From NCBI GenBank assembly GCA_020720965.1, contig DYNS01000146.1, forward strand, positions 1-7,303: a DNA stretch of 7,303 nt, written 5' to 3'. Shown here one piece after another: positions 1-6,349 of this stretch. This DNA comes from Anaerolinea sp. (GTDB lineage: Bacteria; Chloroflexota; Anaerolineae; Anaerolineales; Villigracilaceae). The stretch's first letter is position 1; each line of letters opens with the position of its first letter. Below the pieces are notes generated by a model. It worked only from the letters and a program-made list of their open reading frames with translations. It had not been told where the DNA came from and made no database searches. A program made the translations under genes and the position numbers.

Positions 1-442
1 CAACGCTAAAGAGCGAGGCGAGCAGAGCCAGTTCCAGCGGGGTAAAAATGCTTTGAGAATCCCACCACAGGCGCAGAGCGCCGCCAATGAAACCCAACGC
101 GGCGGCGGCGATTGGTCCAAGCAAGCCGCCCGCCAACATCCAGGGCAGAGAGCCGAGTAACATCAGCGCCGGTCCGCGTGGCTCTTGGACAGCATTGGGC
201 AGAGGCAGGGCAGACCCAGCCGGAAGGCGCAGCCCCAACAAAAGGGTTACGGCGGCTTGAAAGAGCAGTAAACCCAAAAACATGCCAATGGCGGAACGGT
301 TGGATAAAGGAACCTGATACGAAACCGTTTGGCGTAAGAGCAAAAAGAGCAGGGTAAAAAAGACAAGCCAAGCCGCCACCCCCTCCAAAGTGGGGGTGAG
401 CAGTACAGGGTAAGCATCGGGGAGCCAGAGGATAATTTCCAT
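1..442 (-). CDS. Polytopic membrane protein, N-terminal part (cut by the window edge); possible sensor input domain
   Basis: An open frame starts at the ATG at 442 and runs through base 1 without a stop, giving 147 residues of an incomplete protein. The translation is strongly hydrophobic, with likely membrane segments near residues 21-38, 51-71, 91-122 (probably two) and 134 onward. Short polar links include an Asn-Ala-Val-Gln-Glu-Pro-Arg-Gly stretch (83-90) and a Trp-Trp-Asp-Ser-Gln stretch (126-130) followed by FTPLE. A Gly-rich helix pair with a GLLGP motif (106-110) resembles the membrane input regions of bacterial GAF, histidine kinase or diguanylate cyclase proteins; this is family-style recognition only, since any signalling domain would lie beyond the left edge. 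A longer frame over the same bases (6-458) is rich in Arg, Pro and Cys and looks like a shadow. No Shine-Dalgarno is visible. An extended -10 lies 37 nt upstream. It is divergent from rsmI. Confidence 0.72.
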   Translation of the reverse strand, partial: MEIILWLPDAYPVLLTPTLEGVAAWLVFFTLLFLLLRQTVSYQVPLSNRSAIGMFLGLLLFQAAVTLLLGLRLPAGSALPLPNAVQEPRGPALMLLGSLPWMLAGGLLGPIAAAALGFIGGALRLWWDSQSIFTPLELALLASLFSV

Positions 443-479
443 AACCGTAGATGTGCAAGATTCAGACCAGCACGAGGTG

Positions 480-488
480 ATTATAGCA
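480..488 (-). promoter_or_regulatory. Extended -10 promoter for the left-edge membrane gene
   Basis: Read on the minus strand this is TG-C-TATAAT, a perfect -10 hexamer with the TGn extension. No convincing -35 is seen at 16-18 bp, which an extended -10 can tolerate. Transcription would begin near 473, leaving a leader of about 30 nt before the ATG at 442. The assignment is by consensus only. Confidence 0.55.
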
Positions 489-494
489 TGAGCA

Positions 495-518
495 ACCCGC
501 AAAAACACCTACCCGCAA
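495..518. repeat. Short direct repeat, possible operator
   Basis: ACCCGCAA occurs at 495-502 and again at 511-518, so the copies are 16 bp apart, about one and a half helical turns. They flank the place where the -35 box of the minus-strand promoter would be. They could bind a regulator of the left-edge gene, or be chance; two copies of 8 bp are weak evidence. Confidence 0.3.
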
Positions 519-562
519 GCCAGCCCAACAGGAGGTTCTTCGGACAGGGGAAACCACCAAAA

Positions 563-571
563 TGATACAAT
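563..571 (+). promoter_or_regulatory. Extended -10 promoter for rsmI, predicting a leaderless mRNA
   Basis: TG-A-TACAAT matches the extended -10 consensus at five of six hexamer positions plus the TG. Seven bases (572-578) separate it from the rsmI ATG at 579, so the usual start point of transcription coincides with the A of the ATG. No Shine-Dalgarno lies in the 20 nt before the ATG. The only AGGAGG (530-535) is more than 40 nt away and lies upstream of the predicted transcript. Confidence 0.55.
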
Positions 572-578
572 TGCAAAC

Positions 579-1403
579 ATGGGCATTTTATACTTGGTCG
601 CTACGCCAATTGGCAATTTGGAAGATTTCTCGCCTCGCGCCGTGCGGATTTTGCGCGAGGCGAGCCTGATTGCCGCCGAGGATACCCGTCACACCCGCGC
701 CTTGCTCAGTCATTTTGACATTCACACCCCCCTCACCAGTTATTTTGAGCATAACAAGCTCACCAAACTGGAGAAAATTTTGGGGGCGCTGGCGGCGGGG
801 GATGTGGCGTTGGTTTCGGATGCGGGAACCCCGGCGGTGAATGACCCCGGCTACGAGTTGGTTCGGGCAGCGGTGAATGCCGGGTTTCGGGTTAGCCCCA
901 TCCCTGGCGCTTCTGCGCCCATTGCGGCTTTCTCGGCTTCCGGGATTGGGGGCGAGGGGTTTGTGTATTTGGGCTACTTACCCCGAAAAAGCGGAGAGCG
1001 AATCGCCGCCCTGCAAAAAGCCGCCGCCCTGCCCTACCCGCTCATTTTTTTTGAAACCCCGCACCGGCTGGTGGATGCACTGAATGACATGCTCGTCACC
1101 CTGGGTGACCGCCCCCTTACCGCCGCGAGGGAAATGACCAAACTGCACGAGGAATTTGTGCGCGGAACGATTCGGCAGGTGTTGGCTCATTTTACGGAAC
1201 AAGAGCCCAGGGGGGAGTTTGTTCTGGTTGTGGGTGCAAAAGCCCCCGAAACGGAACAACGCTGGGACGAGGAAGTGCTACGGGAATCCATTCAAAAAGA
1301 AAAAGAACAGGGCAAAAAAGCCAAAGAAATTGCCCAGGAACTTGCCGCGCAGAGCGGATGGTCTAAAAAAGAAGTTTACGCCCTGGTTGTGGAAGGAAAC
1401 TAA
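579..1403 (+). CDS. rsmI: 16S rRNA (cytidine(1402)-2'-O)-methyltransferase RsmI
   Basis: RsmI uses S-adenosylmethionine to 2'-O-methylate C1402 of 16S rRNA in the decoding centre; it is cytoplasmic. The 274 residues match the family in length and carry its landmarks in order: LYLVATPIGNLED at 4-16, EDTRHT at 34-39, the VSDAGTPAVNDPG loop at 79-91, PGASA at 109-113, FFETPHR at 157-163, AREMTKLHEE at 183-192 and RGEFV at 211-215. These belong to the tetrapyrrole-methylase fold. The tail from about 230 is Lys/Glu-rich and ends in a small helical region (WSKKEVYALV), as is usual for RsmI. The ATG at 579 places the conserved first strand at residue 4; another ATG at 562 is out of frame. The gene heads a plus-strand run with azlC, azlD and a glycosyltransferase and is probably read from a leaderless transcript. 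Identification is firm. Confidence 0.97.
   Translation: MGILYLVATPIGNLEDFSPRAVRILREASLIAAEDTRHTRALLSHFDIHTPLTSYFEHNKLTKLEKILGALAAGDVALVSDAGTPAVNDPGYELVRAAVNAGFRVSPIPGASAPIAAFSASGIGGEGFVYLGYLPRKSGERIAALQKAAALPYPLIFFETPHRLVDALNDMLVTLGDRPLTAAREMTKLHEEFVRGTIRQVLAHFTEQEPRGEFVLVVGAKAPETEQRWDEEVLRESIQKEKEQGKKAKEIAQELAAQSGWSKKEVYALVVEGN
1391..1398 (+). promoter_or_regulatory. Ribosome binding site of azlC, supporting a TTG start
   Basis: GGAAGGAA lies in the last codons of rsmI, 8 nt before the TTG at 1407. With an in-frame stop at 1401-1403 directly upstream, it supports TTG as the initiation codon. Confidence 0.6.
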
Positions 1404-1406
1404 GCC

Positions 1407-2096
1407 TTGAAGAGTGATTTTTGGTCTGGGGCGCGGGCTGCCGCGCCTATTTTGTTGGGGGTTGTGCCTTTTGCCACCATTGCGGGGATGGCGGGGGTGA
1501 GCGTGGGGCTTACACCCCTCGAGTCGGTCGGGATGTCTGTCATCGTCTTTGCGGGGGCTTCGCAGTTGGCGGTCTTTCAATTAATGAGCGCCCAAAGTCC
1601 TTGGCTGATTATGGTTCTCACCGCCTGGGTGATAAACCTGCGCTTTAGCATGTATAGCGCCGCCCTCGCCCCGCACCTGCAACACCTGCCCGCCTGGAAG
1701 AAAGCCCCCCTGGCTTACATGCTCTCCGACCAGGCATTCGGCATTAGCCTTAGCCGTTTTGCCGTTCAGGAGCCAAAATCGCCGCATTGGTTTTACTTTG
1801 GCGCGGCGCTGGCAGTCTGGACAACCTGGCAACTCAGCGCAACCGCCGGGGCGCTGCTGGGCAGCCAAATTGACCCGCGCTGGGGCTTCGACTTTGCCTT
1901 TCCGCTGAGTTTTATGGCGCTGCTGTTTGGGGCTTTACGCAACAAGCCCACCGTCCTCGCCGCCCTCACCGGCGGGCTTACGGCAGTTGCCGCCAAAAGC
2001 CTGCCCTACAACCTGGGCTTGCCCCTCGCCATCAGCGCCGGAATTGCCGCCGGGCTATGGGCAGAGAGCCTTTTGCGCCGCAAGGAGGCACAATGA
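1407..2096 (+). CDS. azlC: AzlC family protein, large subunit of a branched-chain amino acid exporter
   Basis: AzlC and the small AzlD protein together form an inner-membrane exporter of branched-chain amino acids and analogues; the exact substrate here is not shown by sequence. The 229 residues match the family length. Visible landmarks are the N-terminal FWSGARAAAPILLGVVPF (5-22), FAGASQ at 48-53, the NLRF segment at 77-80 with following SMYSAALAPHL, and LSDQAFG at 106-112, followed by hydrophobic helices to the end. The start is TTG, three bases after the rsmI stop and in the same frame. Any later start would remove the conserved N-terminus, and a good Shine-Dalgarno precedes TTG. The stop overlaps the azlD start (ATGA), a usual sign of translational coupling. 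Confidence 0.93.
   Translation: MKSDFWSGARAAAPILLGVVPFATIAGMAGVSVGLTPLESVGMSVIVFAGASQLAVFQLMSAQSPWLIMVLTAWVINLRFSMYSAALAPHLQHLPAWKKAPLAYMLSDQAFGISLSRFAVQEPKSPHWFYFGAALAVWTTWQLSATAGALLGSQIDPRWGFDFAFPLSFMALLFGALRNKPTVLAALTGGLTAVAAKSLPYNLGLPLAISAGIAAGLWAESLLRRKEAQ
2082..2088 (+). promoter_or_regulatory. Strong ribosome binding site of azlD
   Basis: AAGGAGG lies 4 nt before the ATG at 2093, the best Shine-Dalgarno in the window. It fixes the azlD start at 2093 rather than at an in-frame upstream codon near 2057, which would place 12 extra polar residues (including Arg and Glu) before the first membrane helix. Confidence 0.75.
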
Positions 2097-2410
2097 ACCC
2101 CTGGCTTTTGTTTGCCTTGCTTGCCCTGGGCACCTTTGGGCTAAGATTTTCCTTCATCTACCTTTCTGGCAAAATAGAAATGCCCACCGCCCTGCAAAAC
2201 GCCTTGCAATACATTCCGGCGGCGGCATTGGCGGCGCTGGTCTTTCCCGCCTTGCTTGCCCCCAACGGGAACGTGGATTTCTCCCCTCAAAACCTGCGCC
2301 TGCTGGCAGGGCTGGGCGGCGCTCTCGCCGCCTGGAAAACCAAAAACGTCCTCTGGACACTCATCACCGGGATGGTTCTTCTTTGGGGGTTGCAGTGGTT
2401 GCTCGGTTAA
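2093..2410 (+). CDS. azlD: AzlD family protein, small subunit of a branched-chain amino acid exporter
   Basis: This 105-residue hydrophobic protein is the partner of AzlC. It shows the usual small-subunit plan: helix one (MNPWLLFALLALGTFGLRFSF), the conserved LRFSFIYLSGK turn at about residues 16-26, a middle region with ALQYIPAAALAALVFPALL (34-52), and two further helices, the last ending TLITGMVLLWGLQWLLG. Length agrees with known AzlD proteins (about 100-110). It starts at the ATG overlapping the azlC stop, behind a strong Shine-Dalgarno. Its last 16 bases overlap the proposed start of the downstream glycosyltransferase, so the three genes are probably translated from one mRNA. Confidence 0.92.
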   Translation: MNPWLLFALLALGTFGLRFSFIYLSGKIEMPTALQNALQYIPAAALAALVFPALLAPNGNVDFSPQNLRLLAGLGGALAAWKTKNVLWTLITGMVLLWGLQWLLG

Positions 2411-3804
2411 GCGCCTGGGCTTTGCTCGCCCTGGGCGCGGCATTGCGCTTGCGTCAATACCTTGTGCCGCGTTCCCTGTGGTTAGATGAAGCCATGCTGG
2501 CGCTCAACATTCGGCAGCGCGGCATGGCAGAACTTTTTTTGCCGTTGGATTACGAACAGGGCGCGCCGCTGGGGTTTTTACTGCTGACCAAAAGCATTAC
2601 CCTTACCCTGGGCATGAGCGAACTGCGCCTGCGCCTGCTCCCGTTTTTGGCGGCGCTCGCCTCGCTGATTCTTTTTTGGCTGCTCTCGCGGCGGGTTCTT
2701 AAGACCCCGGCAATGCTCACCGCCCTGGCATGGTTTGCCCTGCACCCCGGTCTCATTCAATACGCCGCCGAGTTTAAGCAATACAGCACAGACGTATTCT
2801 TCACCCTGCTGCTGCTGTGGCTGGCACAAAACGCGGCGCAAACCCGCAGGCACGCCGCCCTCGCCGGGACGGGGATGCTTGCGGTGTGGTTTTCGCACCC
2901 TGCCATTTTTGTCCTGGCGGCAATGGGGGTAAGCCTATGGCTGCATTACAAAAAAATTCCGGCATCGCTCTTTTTTGCGGGGGCAGGCTGGCTGATAAGT
3001 TTTGGGGCTTTCTACTTTCTCAGCCTAAGCAGTCTCGCCGCCAACCAACCCCTGCAAGACTTTTGGCAGGAGTACTTCCCCGCCTCGTCCGCCGGGGCGC
3101 TGAATCTGCTGTACCTGTGGCTGGGGAATCATCCGTTGTTCATCGCCGTCACGCTGACGGGGCTAGTGTGGGGCTGGCTGCGTCACCGAAGCCAAATGAC
3201 CCTGCTGCTTGGGCTGGTGGGCTTTAGCCTGCTGGCGGCAGCCCTGCATCTCTACCCCTTTGGCGGGCGGATGATTCTCTTCCTTGCGCCGGTGAGCATT
3301 TGGCTGGGCAGCCTGGCAGTGGAGGCAACTGCATCGGCGCGGTTTGTGCCGCGCTGGGCAGCCCATTTTGCGGCCGCAAGCCTGGCGCTGACCTTGTGCT
3401 GGCTCCCCCTGCTCCCCAGCCTGGATTCTTTCCTGCATCCGCGCATGGCGGAGCATATTCGCCCGGCAATGCAAAGGCTGCAAGATGCCTACAAAACCGG
3501 GGATGTGCTGTATCTGTATCATTATGCCGTCCCCGCTTTTGAATATTACGCCCCACTCTATGGCATGGAAGAAGTCGCCGCGCAAAAGGGCGAGGCGCTG
3601 AGCGAAACGGAGATGCAAAGAGAGATGGAAAACCTGCCCGTTGAGGGGCGGGTTTGGTTGCTCTTTAGCCACGTCACCAGCCCAGAAGCGGAGGCGGCGC
3701 GAGAAGCGGCAGGGAACGCCCTGAAATCCAGGGCAAACCTGAAGGAAAAGTTCATTGCCCCCGGTAGCGGCGTGTTTTTGTATCGGTGGGAGAAAACGCC
3801 TTAG
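2395..3804 (+). CDS. GT39-like (PMT/ArnT-type) integral membrane glycosyltransferase
   Basis: The protein resembles bacterial GT-C enzymes that move a sugar from a polyprenyl-phosphate carrier to an acceptor on the outer face of the membrane; donor and acceptor cannot be read from sequence. From a GTG at 2395 it has 469 residues. After the first helix comes SLWLDEAM with the Asp31-Glu32 pair typical of the first extracytoplasmic loop, where GT39/ArnT enzymes hold a catalytic Asp. Next are the RLRLLPFLAAL helix (78-88), the EFKQYSTD element (126-133), and many further helices. The last ~120 residues are a soluble domain with DVLYLYHYAVPAFEYYAP. The frame stays open upstream to 1927, but that part reads as Pro/Arg-rich shadow of azlC and azlD. 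GTG 2395 has GGGGG five bases before it; TTG 2383 is an alternative. Its stop overlaps that of the convergent neighbour. Confidence 0.85.
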   Translation: MVARLSAWALLALGAALRLRQYLVPRSLWLDEAMLALNIRQRGMAELFLPLDYEQGAPLGFLLLTKSITLTLGMSELRLRLLPFLAALASLILFWLLSRRVLKTPAMLTALAWFALHPGLIQYAAEFKQYSTDVFFTLLLLWLAQNAAQTRRHAALAGTGMLAVWFSHPAIFVLAAMGVSLWLHYKKIPASLFFAGAGWLISFGAFYFLSLSSLAANQPLQDFWQEYFPASSAGALNLLYLWLGNHPLFIAVTLTGLVWGWLRHRSQMTLLLGLVGFSLLAAALHLYPFGGRMILFLAPVSIWLGSLAVEATASARFVPRWAAHFAAASLALTLCWLPLLPSLDSFLHPRMAEHIRPAMQRLQDAYKTGDVLYLYHYAVPAFEYYAPLYGMEEVAAQKGEALSETEMQREMENLPVEGRVWLLFSHVTSPEAEAAREAAGNALKSRANLKEKFIAPGSGVFLYRWEKTP

Positions 3805-5243
3805 CGCGGGGTGAGCAGCAGGGTGGAATTCGGGACGGTGGTAAGAATCAGCCCGGAGAGGGTGAAGCACATCAGCAGGAAGGCGGCATAAAGCAGCCCC
3901 AACCGAAAAACGCCCCAGTGGGCAATTTTTTCTCCCAAGCCGGGGGGGTGTGCCAAAGTAGAAAGAGCGGCAGCCACGAGTAAAACCTGCAAGGGAAACA
4001 AAAAGCGTACCTCCACCGCGCCGGGGAGGGCAGCCAAAGCGGGTAAAACCCAGGCGAGAAGGGCAAAACCGCTCACCGGGTTGGCGCTCAACCAGGGGCG
4101 CAGGTCGAAGAAGACGAGAACGGTGAATAAGACCGTGTAACTGAGCCACAACAGCCCCAGGTCTGGCGCGTAAAGGTTGCGGATGTAGGGGTCGGCGTAC
4201 ATGGGGGTTAACCCGTTAAAGAGATGCCGAAAATAAATGGCGGTAACATCCAGCGGGTAGCGGGTAAAAAAAGAAAGAATGTCTGAAATAGTGATAGTGT
4301 ACGGGAGGTCTAGACTATGGAGATTATCTAACAATCTCGACACTTCCCCGCGTCCGGCGCGTTGCAGCAAGCGCTCGGCTTGGGGGTCTACAAAAAACAC
4401 TGGAGCCGATGGGTACACTTGTTCATTAACGTTGGTTTCGTAACGATGCAAAAGTATGCCGGTTGTTGTCTGAAAGGTGTATAGCCCACCCGAAATGAAG
4501 GGGGAATTAACGCCATAGTGGATGCGATTGATTTGGTATTGGGGGAACAAGACGAGAAAACCGCCCAGAAGGAACGCCATAAGCCCCAGAAAACGGGACC
4601 GCCAGCCCCAAATTTTTACCCGCGCCAACAAAAAAGCCAGCCCCACCGCGCCAAATGCCAGCAGGTACACCGGGCGGGCAATGTAAGCCGCCGCCAAAGA
4701 TGCGCCTGCCCCTGCCGCCAACCCTGCAAAACGCCACCCGGAATATTCCGCCGCTTGGAGGGTTGCCCACACGCCGGTAAGCAAAAAGAGCAGGGCGGGC
4801 AGGTCGCTGAGGGGGTAGTACAAGTAACCGCGCAAGAAGAGAAACAGAATCGCCGCCAGCAAAAGCCGAAGCCGAAGAGAAAGAGGGCTGCCCCTCAGTT
4901 GGGCAAGGATGGCGGGCAAAAGCCACCAAGCCAGCAAGGTGAACAGGGCGGAATTGAAAAATGCCACCGTTAAGTAATCATCCACCCAACGGTCGGGGGT
5001 TAGCACATCCACCACCCACTCCGCCGAAAGGAGGAGAAGGGGGAAAACGTAGCCGCGCAGTTGATACCTTTCATCGGCATAGTTCGTCAGTGAAAAATTA
5101 CGCTGTATGTCGAGAAAGTTCTCGCGCAGCCGCCAATAATATTCGGCATCGTAGGCAAAGGTACGCGGGGTACTGAACCCGGCAAAAGCAGCGACCAGCA
5201 GAAAGAGCATCAGGGTTTGTTTCAGGCGCAAGGGAAACTCCAT
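3801..5243 (-). CDS. Polytopic membrane protein, GT-C glycosyltransferase-like, family not recognised
   Basis: This 480-residue protein has a first membrane helix at about 10-25, then a loop with YDAEYYWRLRENF (31-43; Asp32, Glu34), placed where GT-C glycosyltransferases carry their catalytic acidic residue. A run of helices follows, including a PLSDLPALLFLLTGVW segment and YIARPVYLL. A long polar region about two-thirds along carries QYQINRIHYGVNSP and RYETNVNEQVYP, and more helices lead to the C-terminus. The plan fits an enzyme using lipid-linked sugars, but no signature assigns a family, so the function is inference. Start and stop couple it to the aminotransferase: its ATG shares a base with the upstream stop (TAATG), with no clear Shine-Dalgarno, so it probably depends on reinitiation. 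A stretch around 4240-4460 is visibly more AT-rich than the neighbours. An alternative role is a flippase or polymerase-like protein. Confidence 0.8.
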   Translation of the reverse strand: MEFPLRLKQTLMLFLLVAAFAGFSTPRTFAYDAEYYWRLRENFLDIQRNFSLTNYADERYQLRGYVFPLLLLSAEWVVDVLTPDRWVDDYLTVAFFNSALFTLLAWWLLPAILAQLRGSPLSLRLRLLLAAILFLFLRGYLYYPLSDLPALLFLLTGVWATLQAAEYSGWRFAGLAAGAGASLAAAYIARPVYLLAFGAVGLAFLLARVKIWGWRSRFLGLMAFLLGGFLVLFPQYQINRIHYGVNSPFISGGLYTFQTTTGILLHRYETNVNEQVYPSAPVFFVDPQAERLLQRAGRGEVSRLLDNLHSLDLPYTITISDILSFFTRYPLDVTAIYFRHLFNGLTPMYADPYIRNLYAPDLGLLWLSYTVLFTVLVFFDLRPWLSANPVSGFALLAWVLPALAALPGAVEVRFLFPLQVLLVAAALSTLAHPPGLGEKIAHWGVFRLGLLYAAFLLMCFTLSGLILTTVPNSTLLLTPR

Positions 5244-6349
5244 TAGGCGGGGAAAGAGAGCAGGGCGGCTATCACCTGCTCCACCTGGGCAGGGGAAAGA
5301 TGGGGACCCATAGGCAGACTCAGCGCCTGGGCGTGAATTTGCTCGCTGATGGGAAAGGAGCCGGGGCGCAGACCCATCTCTGCGTAGGCGGGTTGCAGGT
5401 GCGGCGGGATGGGGTAGTGAATGAGGGTCTGAATGCCCTGTTGGCGCAGATGCTGCTGCAAAGCGTCCCGCCGGGGGTGACGGATGACGAACAGGTGCCA
5501 GGCGTGCTGCATCCCTTCCGGCACGGAGGGCAGGAGGATGCCCGGCATTTCCCCCAAATGTCGAAGGTACAGGTCGGCAAGGGCGGCGCGGCGGGCGTTC
5601 CAGGCAGGCAGGTGCGGCAGTTTGACACGCAAAAACGCCGCCTGGAGAGGGTCTAAGCGGGAGTTAAAGCCTTTGACCTGGTTGTGATATTTTTGCGCCG
5701 AGCCATAGTTACGCAGCAGACGGATTTTCTCCGCCAAGGCGGGGTCGTTGGTTGTCACGGCTCCGGCATCACCGTAAGCGCCCAGGTTTTTACCGGGGTA
5801 AAAACTCCAGCCGGTTGCGTGCGCCAGCCCTCCCACCGGGCGGTTTTTGTAGGCAGCGCCCTGGGCTTGTGCCGCGTCATCCACCAAGAGCAGGTGATGT
5901 TGGGCGGCGATTTGGGTCAGCGCGTCCATTTCGGCGGGCAAGCCGTATAGGTGAACTGGTAAGATGGCGCGGGTGCGGGGGCTGAGGGCGGCATCCACCC
6001 GGTTGGGGTCGAGGTTGAAGGTGAGCGGGTTTGGTTCCACCGGCACGGGGGTTGCCCCGGTGTAAGAAACTGCCAGCCAGGTGGCAATGTAGGTGTTGGC
6101 AGGGACGATAACTTCATCCCCCGCGCCGATTCCCGCCGCCCGCAGGATGAGGTGGAGGGCTTCCAATCCGTTGCCCACGCCCAGGCAGTGTTCCGCGCCA
6201 CAGGCAGCGGCGAATTCCGTCTCGAAGGCTTCCATCTCCTGCCCCAAAATGTACCAGCCAGAGTCCATGACGCGGCGGTAGGCGGCATCCAGTTCCGGTT
6301 GCAGTTCGGCGTAAGCGGCGTGCAGGTCTAAAAACGGTATTTCGCTCAT
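5243..6349 (-). CDS. DegT/DnrJ/EryC1/StrS family sugar-nucleotide 3-aminotransferase (FdtB/QdtB type)
   Basis: A PLP-dependent transaminase that would convert a dTDP-3-keto-6-deoxyhexose to the 3-amino sugar with glutamate as likely donor; cytoplasmic. The 368 residues show FLDL at 6-9, GNGLEALHLILRAAGIG at 59-75, DEVIVPANTYIATWLAVSYTGATPV at 78-102, LPVHLYG at 130-136, VDDAAQAQGA (156-165, Asp158 expected to bind the PLP ring nitrogen), and SFYPGKNLGAYGDAGAVTTND (182-202), in which Lys187 should be the Schiff-base lysine. RNYGS (213-217) and IHYPIPPHLQPAY (310-322) follow. The ATWLAVSYTGATPVPVEP and HYPIPPHLQ stretches are like enzymes making Fuc3N and Qui3N, which fits the ketoisomerase encoded just upstream. 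The ATG at 6349 overlaps the upstream stop (ATGA) and has GAGGT 6 nt before it. The FdtB versus QdtB choice cannot be made by eye. Confidence 0.93.
   Translation of the reverse strand: MSEIPFLDLHAAYAELQPELDAAYRRVMDSGWYILGQEMEAFETEFAAACGAEHCLGVGNGLEALHLILRAAGIGAGDEVIVPANTYIATWLAVSYTGATPVPVEPNPLTFNLDPNRVDAALSPRTRAILPVHLYGLPAEMDALTQIAAQHHLLLVDDAAQAQGAAYKNRPVGGLAHATGWSFYPGKNLGAYGDAGAVTTNDPALAEKIRLLRNYGSAQKYHNQVKGFNSRLDPLQAAFLRVKLPHLPAWNARRAALADLYLRHLGEMPGILLPSVPEGMQHAWHLFVIRHPRRDALQQHLRQQGIQTLIHYPIPPHLQPAYAEMGLRPGSFPISEQIHAQALSLPMGPHLSPAQVEQVIAALLSFPA

Noticed and set aside
6..458. 150-residue minus-strand frame with a TTG start
   Set aside because: Its composition is rich in Arg, Pro, Cys and Phe without any domain pattern, and it overlaps a clear membrane-protein frame starting at 442.
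530..558. AGGAGG as the rsmI ribosome binding site, and a GGAGGTT/AACCACC hairpin
   Set aside because: AGGAGG is over 40 nt from the start codon and upstream of the predicted transcription start. The stem has a mismatch, a 14-base loop and no T-run, so it supports neither a terminator nor a riboswitch.
1045..1052. Run of eight T in rsmI as a possible frameshift or slippage site
   Set aside because: The frame continues normally through the conserved FFETPHR motif, so there is no sign of programmed or actual frameshift.
1927..2394. N-terminal extension of the GT39-like frame, giving 625 residues
   Set aside because: This part overlaps azlC and azlD in another frame and reads as low-complexity Pro/Arg/Ala-rich protein; the GT39 helix and LDE motif begin only after 2395.
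3163..4149. 328-residue minus-strand frame crossing the convergent junction
   Set aside because: It is antisense to the GT39-like gene and out of frame with the 480-residue gene; the Cys/His/Arg/Pro-rich translation has no domain and is typical of a shadow in GC-rich DNA.
4250..4330. Possible internal minus-strand promoter in the AT-rich patch (TACACT-like -10)
   Set aside because: The hexamer matches only four of six positions, has no TG extension and no -35 at a suitable distance.
4518..4973. 151-residue plus-strand frame opposite the orphan membrane gene
   Set aside because: The translation is Gln/Lys/Arg/Pro-rich, without a ribosome binding site, and lies wholly antisense to a convincing gene.
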